NCBI GenBank assembly: GCA_946409435.1
Contig: CAMJWJ010000013.1
Span: forward strand, 1-35,699
Length of the DNA stretch: 35,699 nucleotides
Direction of reading: 5' to 3'
From: an uncultured Prevotella sp.
GTDB lineage: Bacteria; Bacteroidota; Bacteroidia; Bacteroidales; Bacteroidaceae
Part shown: positions 1 through 7,341 of the stretch, in pieces
Position numbering within the stretch: the first letter of the stretch is position 1
Layout: the number at the start of each line of letters is the position of its first letter
Position numbers and translations under genes: made by a program
Notes under the pieces: model-generated
Database searches by the model: none
Seen by the model: only the letters and a program-made list of their open reading frames with translations
What the model was told of the DNA's origin: nothing

Positions 1-190
1 AGTAAAGACAAACTCCGGTGCCAAGAAGAGATTCTCGTTTACCGGTACAGGTAAGATCAAGAGACATCATGCTTACCACAGTCACATTCTGACGAAGAAG
101 ACTAAGAAGCAGAAGCGTAACCTCTGCGGTTACACTGTAGTAGACAACAGTAACATGAAGCAGGTCCGCGACCTGTTGTGTCTCCGTTAA
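1..190 (+). CDS. rpmI: 50S ribosomal protein L35 (partial, 5' end cut by window)
   Basis: This is the 3' part of the gene for large-subunit ribosomal protein L35. Reading begins at base 2 and gives VKTNSGAKKRFSFTGTGKIK followed by a Lys/Arg/His-rich body (RHHAYHSH, LTKKTKKQKRNL), the classic L35 signature. It ends at a TAA at 188-190. Only about the first three residues (normally MPK) are missing. rplT starts 37 bases downstream, the conserved infC-rpmI-rplT order, so the two are almost certainly co-transcribed from a promoter outside the window. Confidence 0.96.
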   Translation, partial: VKTNSGAKKRFSFTGTGKIKRHHAYHSHILTKKTKKQKRNLCGYTVVDNSNMKQVRDLLCLR

Positions 191-227
191 TTCACCTATT
201 GTCAAACATTTAAAGTATTAGAAAACT

Positions 228-572
228 ATGCCAAGATCAGTCAATCACGTTGCATCAAGAGCAAAACGTAAAAGAATTCTGAAACTCACTCGCGGTTACT
301 TTGGTGCCCGCAAGAATGTTTGGACAGTAGCCAAGAACACTTGGGAGAAGGGTCTTACCTACGCTTACCGCGACCGTAAGAACAAGAAGCGCACTTTCCG
401 CGCCCTGTGGATTCAGCGTATCAACGCTGCCGCTCGCATGGAGGGTATGAGCTATTCAGTGCTGATGGGTAAGCTGGCTCAGGCTGGCATCGAGATTAAC
501 CGTAAGGTGCTCGCCGACCTGGCTCTGAACAATCCTGATGCTTTCAAGGCTATCGTAGCCAAGGTGAAGTAA
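228..572 (+). CDS. rplT: 50S ribosomal protein L20
   Basis: This 114-residue protein is L20, which binds 23S rRNA early in large-subunit assembly and in many bacteria also represses its own operon. The N-terminus ([20 protein letters not shown], then [17 protein letters not shown]) and the globular part ([33 protein letters not shown]) match the family, and the length is normal. It follows rpmI by 37 bases and is followed 27 bases later by a strong intrinsic terminator, so it is the last gene of the operon. The leader has no evident Shine-Dalgarno sequence, which is usual in Bacteroidota. Confidence 0.98.
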   Translation: MPRSVNHVASRAKRKRILKLTRGYFGARKNVWTVAKNTWEKGLTYAYRDRKNKKRTFRALWIQRINAAARMEGMSYSVLMGKLAQAGIEINRKVLADLALNNPDAFKAIVAKVK

Positions 573-599
573 GCGACATCACATTCAGTGAAACAAAGG

Positions 600-631
600 C
601 AGGGGCAGACGAATCGTCTGTCCCTGTTTTT
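600..631 (+). terminator. Rho-independent terminator of the rpmI-rplT operon
   Basis: An 11-bp GC-rich stem (CAGGGGCAGAC at 600-610 with GTCTGTCCCTG at 616-626, one G-T pair) closes a five-base loop and is followed directly by TTTTT. It lies 27 bases after the rplT stop codon. Confidence 0.9.
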
Positions 632-660
632 CACTCTTTCTTATAATGATTCACAAATCG

Positions 661-720
661 AAGAGCCCTTCACCAACGCTGTAATGTATTGCAAGACAAT
701 GGTTTGCGGTGAAGGGTCTT
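661..720. repeat. Inverted-repeat element, copy 1
   Basis: AAGAGCCCTTCACC at 661-674 pairs with GGTGAAGGGTCTT at 708-720, leaving one bulged G. The 33-base loop contains TGTAATGTATTGCA. A second, related element lies at 1003-1057. The loop is too long for a typical intrinsic terminator. Confidence 0.65.
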
Positions 721-812
721 GGTAAGGAAATGTGAAGGTGATTGGCGAGGAAATGTGAAGGTTTGACGAGATTACGCCCTTCGTGAATTCTTCCAATCAT
801 TTTTTTTGCTTT

Positions 813-896
813 GTGAGTGGCCTTCTCAATTTCGTGAGTGGCCTTCTCAATTCAGTGAGTGGCCTAGTTATGACCGTGAGTGGTCGACTTACTGAA
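813..896 (+). repeat. 21-bp tandem array, family A, four units
   Basis: Units begin at 813, 834, 855 and 876, exactly 21 bases apart, each starting GTGAGTGG. The first two are nearly identical (GTGAGTGGCCTTCTCAATT core); units three and four keep the first 8-10 bases and diverge after that. There are no spacers. The same unit recurs at 35625-35699 in the same orientation. Confidence 0.9.
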
Positions 897-953
897 ATTA
901 CTCATTGAATAAATGCAAATAATCATGAAGGAAATGCAAAAGACCAATCCTCT

Positions 954-1009
954 CACCTCTTCCGTCATACCTCTTCCGTCACATCTCACACCTCTCACCT
1001 CTAACCCTT
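954..1009. repeat. Pyrimidine-rich 14-bp tandem repeat
   Basis: CACCTCTTCCGTCA (954-967) is followed by TACCTCTTCCGTCA (968-981) and then by two decayed units in the same register (982-995 and 996-1009, rich in CACCTCT). The last unit runs into the left arm of the inverted repeat at 1003. Confidence 0.65.
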
Positions 1010-1057
1010 CACCATATCTCGTTGTATCATTGCACGTTAGCCGCTTGGTGAAGGGTT
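1003..1057. repeat. Inverted-repeat element, copy 2
   Basis: AACCCTTCACCA (1003-1014) and TGGTGAAGGGTT (1046-1057) are perfect 12-bp inverted repeats around a 31-base loop. The arms and parts of the loop (TGTAT, ATTGCA) resemble the element at 661-720, so both are probably members of one small dispersed repeat family. Confidence 0.7.
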
Positions 1058-1261
1058 TTGTTGCACAACAATTTCTCCTTTAATATAATAAAAAGCTGTC
1101 AGCCCAGCCACTTCCCGACACAGGAGGATAATAATTGTGGAACTTCCATGTTATTGCCTTATATTACCGATTTCACCTAAAGTGTTTCCCGAAATAGTTT
1201 CCGACTGCTCCTTGACGGTTATTTTTCCAGGAATTTCATACGTAGTTTCAAGGAAAAGTAG

Positions 1262-1269
1262 TACCTTTG
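1262..1269 (+). promoter_or_regulatory. Promoter -7 box
   Basis: TACCTTTG matches the Bacteroidota -7 consensus TAnnTTTG. It lies 10 bases before the ATG at 1280 and about 200 bases before the secreted-protein gene at 1470. Confidence 0.6.
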
Positions 1270-1279
1270 CAACAATGAT

Positions 1280-1462
1280 ATGATGAAAGCCAAGCGCTGC
1301 AAGGCTCCATGGGTAGCCGCAGCAACCTGTATGGCCAAAAGCGAACGGACAACAGACAATCAATCCTATCAAAATATTATTAACCCAGGCCAATCAGTCA
1401 CCGTTGGATGTTCCATGATGTGCGACAACATCAGCTACGACCTGATAGCCTCAAAAAACTAA
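1280..1462 (+). CDS. Possible small ORF in the leader of the next gene
   Basis: This 60-codon frame begins 10 bases after a good -7 box and ends 7 bases before the next start codon, so it would be the first translated frame on that transcript. A second ATG lies at 1283. The product is Cys-containing (CKAPWVAAATCMAK, VGCSMMCDN), has no clear signal peptide or domain, and I do not recognise it. It may be a genuine small protein, a translated leader that influences the gene at 1470, or chance. Only its position supports it. Confidence 0.3.
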   Translation: MMKAKRCKAPWVAAATCMAKSERTTDNQSYQNIINPGQSVTVGCSMMCDNISYDLIASKN

Positions 1463-1469
1463 GAAAGAA

Positions 1470-2408
1470 ATGAAGAGAAATCTATTGACAACAGCCATGA
1501 TGCTCGTAGCACTCGTGGCAATGGCGCAGAAATGCGTGACAATCTCACCCATCATGAAAGTGGGAATGCAAAAGACGTACACCATCAGAACTGAAGCCAC
1601 AAACCCTGGCTCAGCCGCGGCCGACATCACCGGAGAGATAGACTATAAGGTGACCGACAAGACTTCCGACGGTTTTCAGGTCGACATGAAGTCGTCATTC
1701 AAGAAGATTGATGCCAGCCAAATCATGCAGAGCATCACATCGGCTGACCTCATTCAACTGCTGAACGCGATGAACATCGAAATGCTTACTACCAAGCAAG
1801 GACAGATTGTCGGCATCAAGAACGCACAAGAGCTGGTGGGGAAATGCCATGTCATGATTGACTCCATAGTCAATGGCATGATGAGCAAAAACACTGAAAT
1901 GCTGAACAATGAGGAGTTAAAGACCACCATGCTGAAGAGCGTATCGATGATGAAAGACATGATAGATGAGAAATTGCTGCTGGAGTCTTTCATCCAAACG
2001 CCGAGTATTTCAATGCTGAACGGCAAGACCATCAGTGAAGGCATGGTGGAAGACGGTGTGTTCGCCAAGTTCTTCAAGACGAAGACCACTTATACGCTGC
2101 TTGATGGTGGCAAGACTATCGTGCTGAATACCAAGGGCGATGTCGACAAGAAATCCATGAGGGAATATCTGCTGAAAGTAATGGACCGTCTACTCCCTGA
2201 ATCAGTACTAAAGAAGAGCAATCCCGAACAACTGACCAGCATGATAGAAAACATGATATCCAACGGAAGCCTGCAGGTCGGTATGAATCAGAAAGTTACC
2301 TGCGACATCGGCGATGACGGATGGGTGAAGAAACTTGTCATGGAGATGGATATGAACATGCCAGGTCAATCGATAAAAACTCGCCAGGTCCAGACGCTGA
2401 AGGAGTAA
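1470..2408 (+). CDS. Secreted hypothetical protein
   Basis: The 312-residue product starts with a clear signal peptide (MKRNLLTTAMMLVALVAMA, cleavage near AMA-Q) and should be exported. The mature part begins with a beta-rich stretch (KVGMQKTYTIRTEAT, GEIDYKVTDKTSDGFQVDM), has a helical, Met-rich middle (residues about 90-180) and ends in more beta-strand-like sequence (NQKVTCDIGDDGWVKKLVME). I see no catalytic motif. The layout resembles Bacteroidota secreted proteins annotated only as domains of unknown function. It probably shares the transcript that starts near 1275. It is convergent with the metallo-hydrolase gene, whose stop lies only 5 bases beyond its own. Confidence 0.85.
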   Translation: MKRNLLTTAMMLVALVAMAQKCVTISPIMKVGMQKTYTIRTEATNPGSAAADITGEIDYKVTDKTSDGFQVDMKSSFKKIDASQIMQSITSADLIQLLNAMNIEMLTTKQGQIVGIKNAQELVGKCHVMIDSIVNGMMSKNTEMLNNEELKTTMLKSVSMMKDMIDEKLLLESFIQTPSISMLNGKTISEGMVEDGVFAKFFKTKTTYTLLDGGKTIVLNTKGDVDKKSMREYLLKVMDRLLPESVLKKSNPEQLTSMIENMISNGSLQVGMNQKVTCDIGDDGWVKKLVMEMDMNMPGQSIKTRQVQTLKE

Positions 2409-2413
2409 TCCGA

Positions 2414-3217
2414 CTATTCCAGTTCAAACGGACCGGTAGGAGTGGTGCGCTTGAGGACTTCCAGCCGCAGGTCGGTACCAGCGACGATGCCATAGCTGCG
2501 GAGCACACTCTCGACAGTCTTGCGGGCCAGCTCTGGGTGGTTGTTCTCCTCGCTGAGGTGGCAAAGCCATACGTTCTGCAACTGTTCGGACATATTCTCG
2601 GCAATGGTGGCACCGGCATCGTGGTTGTTCATGTGGCCAGTAGCCGAAAGAATGCGGTCCTTGAGGAACTGAGGATAGGGTCCGTCCTTCACCATTTCTA
2701 TGTCATGGTTGGCCTCGATGACAAGATGACGGGCACGGCCTATGAACTGGCGCATCTCTTCGGTGACGCTGCCTGCATCGGTGATGATGCAGATGTTGGT
2801 GCCACCAGCTTCGATGAAGTAGCCTACATTGTCGCTGCTGTCGTGGGGTACTCCGAATGGTGTGACGAGAAAGTCGCCGATGGTTATTGTGCGACCTTTC
2901 TCCAGCAACAGTCTCCGCTCTGGAGCTATCTTCTGGGTGATGCAGTAGTTGCGGTTGATGCCCTTGTGGACCTTATCGGTGGCATAGACAGGCACATCGA
3001 AGTCATTGCTAAACGAACCCACCGACTTGATGTGGTCGGCGTGGTCGTGGGTGATCAGCACGTGGTGCACACTGCTAAGATTCACCCCAAAGTCGCGGCA
3101 GTTCTTCTTCAATCCTCTTACCCCGACTCCTATGTCTATCAGCAAGGCGTCGTCAGAGGTTGCCAGATAGTAGCAGTTGCCGCTGCTTCCGCTGCCAAAA
3201 GATATAAATTTTAGCAT
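2414..3217 (-). CDS. MBL-fold metallo-hydrolase, YycJ/WalJ type
   Basis: This is a metallo-beta-lactamase-fold hydrolase of the YycJ/WalJ group, which are predicted nucleases or phosphodiesterases. The N-terminus (MLKFISFGSGSSGNCYYL) and the metal-binding THDHADH motif (about residues 63-69 of the chosen protein) are diagnostic. Further ligand regions are VPHDSSDNVGY, ITDAGSVT and CHLSEENNHPELA. An upstream ATG at 3268 would add 17 residues, but the -7 box at 3237-3244 lies inside that extension, so the start at 3217 is preferred; it gives 267 residues, normal for the family. In some Firmicutes the homologue sits beside the WalKR cell-wall regulators; no such neighbour is present here. The substrate is unknown. 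Confidence 0.9.
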   Translation of the reverse strand: MLKFISFGSGSSGNCYYLATSDDALLIDIGVGVRGLKKNCRDFGVNLSSVHHVLITHDHADHIKSVGSFSNDFDVPVYATDKVHKGINRNYCITQKIAPERRLLLEKGRTITIGDFLVTPFGVPHDSSDNVGYFIEAGGTNICIITDAGSVTEEMRQFIGRARHLVIEANHDIEMVKDGPYPQFLKDRILSATGHMNNHDAGATIAENMSEQLQNVWLCHLSEENNHPELARKTVESVLRSYGIVAGTDLRLEVLKRTTPTGPFELE

Positions 3218-3236
3218 GATAACTTCAAATTTTGTG

Positions 3237-3244
3237 CAAAGGTA
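3237..3244 (-). promoter_or_regulatory. Promoter -7 box of the metallo-hydrolase gene
   Basis: Read on the minus strand this is TACCTTTG. Transcription should start around 3229-3233, giving a leader of about 12-16 bases before the ATG at 3217. Confidence 0.75.
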
Positions 3245-3259
3245 CAATATTTTTAGTTC

Positions 3260-3346
3260 ATAGTTCATAGTTCATAATTCATAGTTAGCGTATTTAACAT
3301 CTTTTTATATAATATTTATGAACTATGAATTATAACTATGAACTAT
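3260..3346. repeat. Inverted 8-bp repeat array between divergent promoters
   Basis: The left arm (3260-3286) is built of 8-bp GTTCATAG-like units and the right arm (3321-3346) is its reverse complement with one base missing. The loop is 34 bases of AT-rich sequence. The arms end close to the -7 boxes of the two divergent genes (3237-3244 and 3351-3358). A direct array of the same unit lies at 23997-24082. Confidence 0.85.
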
Positions 3347-3350
3347 TTCC

Positions 3351-3358
3351 TACCTTTG
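3351..3358 (+). promoter_or_regulatory. Promoter -7 box of the small lipoprotein gene
   Basis: TACCTTTG lies 17 bases before the ATG at 3376 and 8 bases before an in-frame ATG at 3367. Confidence 0.75.
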
Positions 3359-3375
3359 CATAAATTATGATTTCC

Positions 3376-3819
3376 ATGAAGCATCTGTTACCATTTCTTA
3401 CCGCCCTTACGCTGACGGCATGCGGTGTAGTCAACGACGACGAGGGAGCTCTCAGCACTGCTGAGTCGTGGGGCACTGCCTACTTCAACTGCAACTACCA
3501 CGGTGCTGCTGATTATTGTACCCCGGAAAGTGAGCGCTGGCTGCGCTTTGCAGCGTCGAACACGACGGAAGATGACCTCCAACTGCTGCGTGACCGTCAT
3601 GCCGAGGTGGCTGCCAGTGACTATTTTACTATAGCTAACGACACACTTAGGGTTGTAACACTGCATGTCGACCACTACGTCAAGCCGGCCCTTCTGGGAC
3701 AGCAGACAACGGAGCAGGCCGACGACGGTCAGTTTCAGGTGTCGGTGGTAAAGCGCGGCCGAAGGTGGCTCGTCAGAATGGAAGGCCTACCGCGAAGTGA
3801 AAGGCAAAGTCGCGACTGA
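3376..3819 (+). CDS. Small hypothetical lipoprotein
   Basis: The product has a lipoprotein signal peptide (MKHLLPFLTALTLTAC) with the lipobox Cys at residue 16, so it should be anchored in an envelope membrane. The remaining ~130 residues (SWGTAYFNCNYHGAADYC, then VSVVKRGRRWLVRMEGLP) look like a small alpha+beta fold of the kind seen in NTF2/DUF4878-like lipoproteins, with a helix, a 'filling the cone' segment and C-terminal strands; this is an inference from pattern only. An in-frame ATG at 3367 is possible, but the -7 box would leave it a leader of only a few bases. The last 47 bases overlap the 3' end of the convergent tamL gene. Confidence 0.75.
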   Translation: MKHLLPFLTALTLTACGVVNDDEGALSTAESWGTAYFNCNYHGAADYCTPESERWLRFAASNTTEDDLQLLRDRHAEVAASDYFTIANDTLRVVTLHVDHYVKPALLGQQTTEQADDGQFQVSVVKRGRRWLVRMEGLPRSERQSRD

Positions 3820-5983
3820 ACTTCGGATAGAGCAGCGGAAGATGCTCACGGTGCGTGCTGTAAGCAGGGTTGACAGCTTTCATACCCATGTCGAAGCGTA
3901 CGATAAAATAGTCGAAGTTGAGGCGTATGCCAAGACCGTAACTGACAGCCAGCTGTTTCCAGAATTCCGTAAACTTGAATTGCCCGCCAGGCTGGTCGGT
4001 ATATTCCCTGAGTGTCCAGATGTTGCCAGCATCGATAAACAGCGCTCCACTGAATTTCCAGAAAAGGTAGGCACGGTACTCGGCGTTCAGGTCAAGTTTC
4101 ATGTCGCCAGTCTGGTTGATGAAGTCAATGCGCCCATCGTTACCCACAAACTTTCCTGGTCCGAGTGAGCGTACACTCCATCCGCGGACACTGTTTGCAC
4201 CGCCCGAGAAGTAGCGCTTCTCGAAAGGCAGTATGTTGCTGTTGCCATAGGGGTAGGCGATGCCCAGTCCGACGTGGAACACCAGTTGGTTGTTGTAGTC
4301 AAACTGCAGATTGCGCGTAAAGTCGAAGTTACCCCTGACATATTGTGCGTAGGCCACGTCGAGGATGGTGTACTGGCCATCGTCGTTGACATGGAATTTC
4401 AACGTCTTCGTGATGAGGTTCAGCAGGTTGCCGGCCGTCTCGATGTTGGCCTTGATAGCCCACCGTCCGTTATTATACGTGTAGCCCAGTCCTGTCTTCA
4501 TGATAAACAGGTTCTCGTAGTTGTAGCGCAAGATGGAGTTACGCGAGTCGGTATTGTCGAGGTATTCCGTGCGGAACGTCTGGCTGATCCATGGCATGGA
4601 GATGTAGTTCAGATCCAGCAGGTCAATCTGGTAGCGGTCGTGATGGCGCTGGTCGTTCCACTTGTAGCGCCAGCCCACGGAGAACACCCTCCGCTTGAAT
4701 TCCGGCCGGTTCTGCGTGTCGTAAAGCAGCGACACCTCCGAGACAGCATTGATACGTCTGCGGAACGAGTTGGCCAGAAAGGGCGCAATGAATCGGGGGA
4801 AACTCAGCCGTGCCTCTGCACTGTATTCCTCGAAGTTGGAGTTGGCATAGCCCTCAAGCCCCTTGATGGCCTCAAAGGCGCCACGCAGCTGGATGGTCAG
4901 GTTCTCGGAACCGCGGAAGATGTTGCGATTCTGATACGTCAGCGAGACCGCGGCTCCCAAGTCGCCGGCTGTATTGGTTCCTTCCGGCTGGAAGGAGATG
5001 GTCGACACCTTGTTGGGGATGACCGTGATGTCGCAGTCGAGCACCGGTTCCTGTTGCCGCTCGTGAAAGCTGATGTTCGTGTAGCGTATGGCCCCAAGGC
5101 GTCCGAAGTGGTTATAGGTACTCTGAAGGCCTTGAGCGGAGTACAGCTCGCCCTCCGTCAGGAACGTGTTGTTGGCAAGCACTTTCCGGCGCAGGGGCAG
5201 GGTACTGTCCTCCTGATTGTTGCCATGGTAGGTAATGGTGCCAATGGTATAGGTCTGGTGTGGCATGTCGCTCACCAGATTGTCGCGGTAGGGGTGGAGC
5301 ACCAGCGTCAGGTCGACAGCCTGGCTGCCGGGCACGGAGTCGGCCCGATAGCTGATGAAGTCCTTGTTGAAACGGTAATAGCCTCGGTTGGCCAGCAACT
5401 GTGTAATACGCTTTCGCTCCGCATCAAGGTTGTCGGCATTGAACATCATACCTGGCCGCAGCCCATGCTTGAGCGCTTTTGTCTCGTCCAGTTTGCGGGC
5501 GATGGCAGTGTCCTGGATGTCGTAACTGACACGGTGCAGATAGTACGGCTTACCGGGACGCAGCGTATAGGTGGTGACTATCTTCTTGCCACGTATCCTG
5601 TTAGTGACATCGACGGTAGAGCGGAGATACCCTATGTTCTGCATGCGAGTCTGAAGCATCATCTTCGACTGTAGCGTGCTAAGTGAGTCAAACACCTGTG
5701 GTGCCTCGCCCATGTTTCTCAGCAGTCGGTTAATCCATCGTGTCGTGTCACGTCCCGACAGCGAATATGTGGCCAGCGGTATCTTGGCCGCCGAGAACCA
5801 CCGTGAGTTGCCTCTTTGCCGTACGTACGACTTAAACTGCGAGGGATTGATGCCCGGAGCTTTGGTGTCACTCACAACCTTGGCCCTGTCCAGCAGGTAC
5901 TTCCCCTCAGGGACGTACTTCGTCTCCGAGCAGGCTGCCAGCACCAGTGCGACAAGGCCAAGGATGATGAGTCTTTTTAGCAT
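3773..5983 (-). CDS. tamL: TamL-type outer-membrane assembly lipoprotein (BamA/TamA family)
   Basis: This 736-residue protein has a lipobox (IILGLVALVLAAC, Cys near residue 18) followed by a POTRA-like region (YLLDRAKVV, residues about 30-330, with TIGTITYHGNN and VTVIPNK-type strands) and a C-terminal 16-strand-barrel-like Omp85 domain (GGANSVRGWSVRSLGPG, the L6 loop with its VRGW motif; C-terminus HFAVGLPF). In Bacteroidota the TamA homologue is an acylated variant called TamL, thought to work with TamB in inserting outer-membrane proteins. No tamB is seen in the window. The frame can also start at a GTG at 5986; the ATG at 5983 is preferred. The 3' end overlaps a convergent gene by 47 bases. 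A gap of 113 bases separates it from the upstream peptidase gene. Confidence 0.9.
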   Translation of the reverse strand: MLKRLIILGLVALVLAACSETKYVPEGKYLLDRAKVVSDTKAPGINPSQFKSYVRQRGNSRWFSAAKIPLATYSLSGRDTTRWINRLLRNMGEAPQVFDSLSTLQSKMMLQTRMQNIGYLRSTVDVTNRIRGKKIVTTYTLRPGKPYYLHRVSYDIQDTAIARKLDETKALKHGLRPGMMFNADNLDAERKRITQLLANRGYYRFNKDFISYRADSVPGSQAVDLTLVLHPYRDNLVSDMPHQTYTIGTITYHGNNQEDSTLPLRRKVLANNTFLTEGELYSAQGLQSTYNHFGRLGAIRYTNISFHERQQEPVLDCDITVIPNKVSTISFQPEGTNTAGDLGAAVSLTYQNRNIFRGSENLTIQLRGAFEAIKGLEGYANSNFEEYSAEARLSFPRFIAPFLANSFRRRINAVSEVSLLYDTQNRPEFKRRVFSVGWRYKWNDQRHHDRYQIDLLDLNYISMPWISQTFRTEYLDNTDSRNSILRYNYENLFIMKTGLGYTYNNGRWAIKANIETAGNLLNLITKTLKFHVNDDGQYTILDVAYAQYVRGNFDFTRNLQFDYNNQLVFHVGLGIAYPYGNSNILPFEKRYFSGGANSVRGWSVRSLGPGKFVGNDGRIDFINQTGDMKLDLNAEYRAYLFWKFSGALFIDAGNIWTLREYTDQPGGQFKFTEFWKQLAVSYGLGIRLNFDYFIVRFDMGMKAVNPAYSTHREHLPLLYPKFSRDFAFHFAVGLPF

Positions 5984-6096
5984 CACTATGGGTTTATTTG
6001 CTGATTCCCTCCATATTATATGCTGGATGCTTAACGCATTTTGCCAACCATATCCATTACTTTAGAGTTGTAAAGGCATGAAATTAGCAGACTTGT

Positions 6097-7311
6097 CTAT
6101 CTGATGCCCAATTTGCGGCGAATGTCGGCGGGAATGGCGTTCTTATTTACAGTATAGTCCATCGTGTTGGCTGCGATGTAGGTCTTGGTCATATACCAGA
6201 TGCCTTTGTAGTCACCACTTTCGCCCCATGAGTTCTTGACCATGTAGTATTCGCGGCCGTTCTGATCCTTGGCAATACCGAAGATGAGCATGCCATGGTC
6301 ATCGGTCAACTCCCAGTTGTCAAAGCGTTCCTGACGCATCTCCTGGGTGGGCACCACTTCGGGAACGTTACAGCCGAGGGAGTCGATGACGTCGCGTTTC
6401 TCGTTGGCCTTCATCTTCAGCCATTTGGCCATGTCGCTACCCTGCAGCGACTGTGCCTTCTTGTCGTCTACAGCATAGGCCAGTCCCTTGCGGCTGAAAC
6501 CAGGCTCAGAGACGTCGCCACCCCAGGCTACAGTATATCCCTGCTCAACAGCATTGTCAATGACACGCATCATCTCGTCCATGGGCAAATTGTAGCTGAG
6601 GGGATTGCGCCAGTTGTCCTGTATTTCGACGGGGAAAGCGGTGTAGAAAGGATGGTGGGTGTAGCTGGTGATGCTCACATAGTCGTTCCAGTCAAGGCCG
6701 AGGGAGACGGCAAAGCTCTTGGGTGTATAGCGCTTACCCTCAAAGGTGAACTCATCGGGGCACTTGCCGAGGTAGGCATCGAGAATGCCCTGCAGTCCTA
6801 CTTTCCACTGGCTCGACAGTTTCTTGGCGTCGCTCTTGGAGACAGCTGCCACATAGGGTTCAAGCAGGGAGAAGAACTCGTTGAAGTTGTTCAGTGAGTC
6901 GCCGTACAGAGAACCTGGGAAGGGCATGGCTTCCTCGGGGCAGATGCCGTAGTTCATCAGCACGTGGTGGACATCATAAGCCGATCCGCCCTGTGCAAAC
7001 TGGCAGTCGCCATGGAGGCGTACCACCTGTATGGCGCGGTCCATGTAAGTCTTGTTGGCAACAAAAGACTCGCAGAGGTCATAGGTCTTACCAGTCTTCT
7101 TGAGTATCTCAGCCTCGAAGTAGGAGAGGGTGGAGTAGTCCCAGCACGTACCGGAGCGGTTTTGGTCCTTGATGCTGGTAATGGGGTTCTCCTTGATGAC
7201 GGTGAACACGGGTTTGTTGTCGTTCTTCTTTTCGGCAGCTTTCTTCTTGGCAGCCGAAGCGCTACCTGCTGCAACGAGTAGTAGCAAGGTGAAAGTCAGT
7301 ACTTTTTTCAT
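6097..7311 (-). CDS. Exported C1-family aminopeptidase (bleomycin hydrolase/PepC-like)
   Basis: The 404-residue product is a papain-superfamily cysteine peptidase of the C1B (aminopeptidase C/bleomycin hydrolase) branch. The catalytic residues are visible: Gln50 and Cys56 in the DQNRSGTCWDYS stretch, His339 in DDHGMLIFG and Asn360 in VKNSWGE. Unlike the cytosolic members, it starts with a signal peptide (MKKVLTFTLLLLVAAGSASA) followed by a Lys-rich segment, so it should act in the periplasm or be released, trimming peptides. It lies 30 bases downstream of the Xaa-Pro aminopeptidase gene on the same strand, consistent with shared transcription and a joint role in peptide use. Confidence 0.92.
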   Translation of the reverse strand: MKKVLTFTLLLLVAAGSASAAKKKAAEKKNDNKPVFTVIKENPITSIKDQNRSGTCWDYSTLSYFEAEILKKTGKTYDLCESFVANKTYMDRAIQVVRLHGDCQFAQGGSAYDVHHVLMNYGICPEEAMPFPGSLYGDSLNNFNEFFSLLEPYVAAVSKSDAKKLSSQWKVGLQGILDAYLGKCPDEFTFEGKRYTPKSFAVSLGLDWNDYVSITSYTHHPFYTAFPVEIQDNWRNPLSYNLPMDEMMRVIDNAVEQGYTVAWGGDVSEPGFSRKGLAYAVDDKKAQSLQGSDMAKWLKMKANEKRDVIDSLGCNVPEVVPTQEMRQERFDNWELTDDHGMLIFGIAKDQNGREYYMVKNSWGESGDYKGIWYMTKTYIAANTMDYTVNKNAIPADIRRKLGIR

Positions 7312-7341
7312 GTTGTTGTGATTTTTGTTATGATAGTTTTG

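Larger units (their letters stand above)
632..1261. other. Gene-free, repeat-rich stretch
   Basis: No convincing coding region lies between the rplT terminator and the promoter at 1262. The stretch holds two copies of a CCCTTCACC inverted-repeat element (661-720 and 1003-1057), a two-copy 23-bp direct repeat with core GGAAATGTGAAGG (from 726 and from 749), a 21-bp tandem array (813-896) and a pyrimidine-rich 14-bp tandem array (954-1009). The remaining sequence is AT-rich and shows nothing I recognise. Confidence 0.6.

Noticed and set aside
813..896. CRISPR-like array
   Set aside because: Units are contiguous with no unique spacers between them, the unit is too short, and no cas gene is in the window. 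The same applies to 20736-20933 and 35625-35699.
2321..3214. 297-codon plus-strand open frame
   Set aside because: It overlaps the end of the secreted-protein gene and runs antisense to the metallo-hydrolase gene, which has an intact THDHADH motif and promoter.
4274..5674. 466-codon plus-strand open frame
   Set aside because: It lies wholly antisense to tamL, whose lipobox, POTRA and barrel motifs are clear; the product has no recognisable motif and no start signal.
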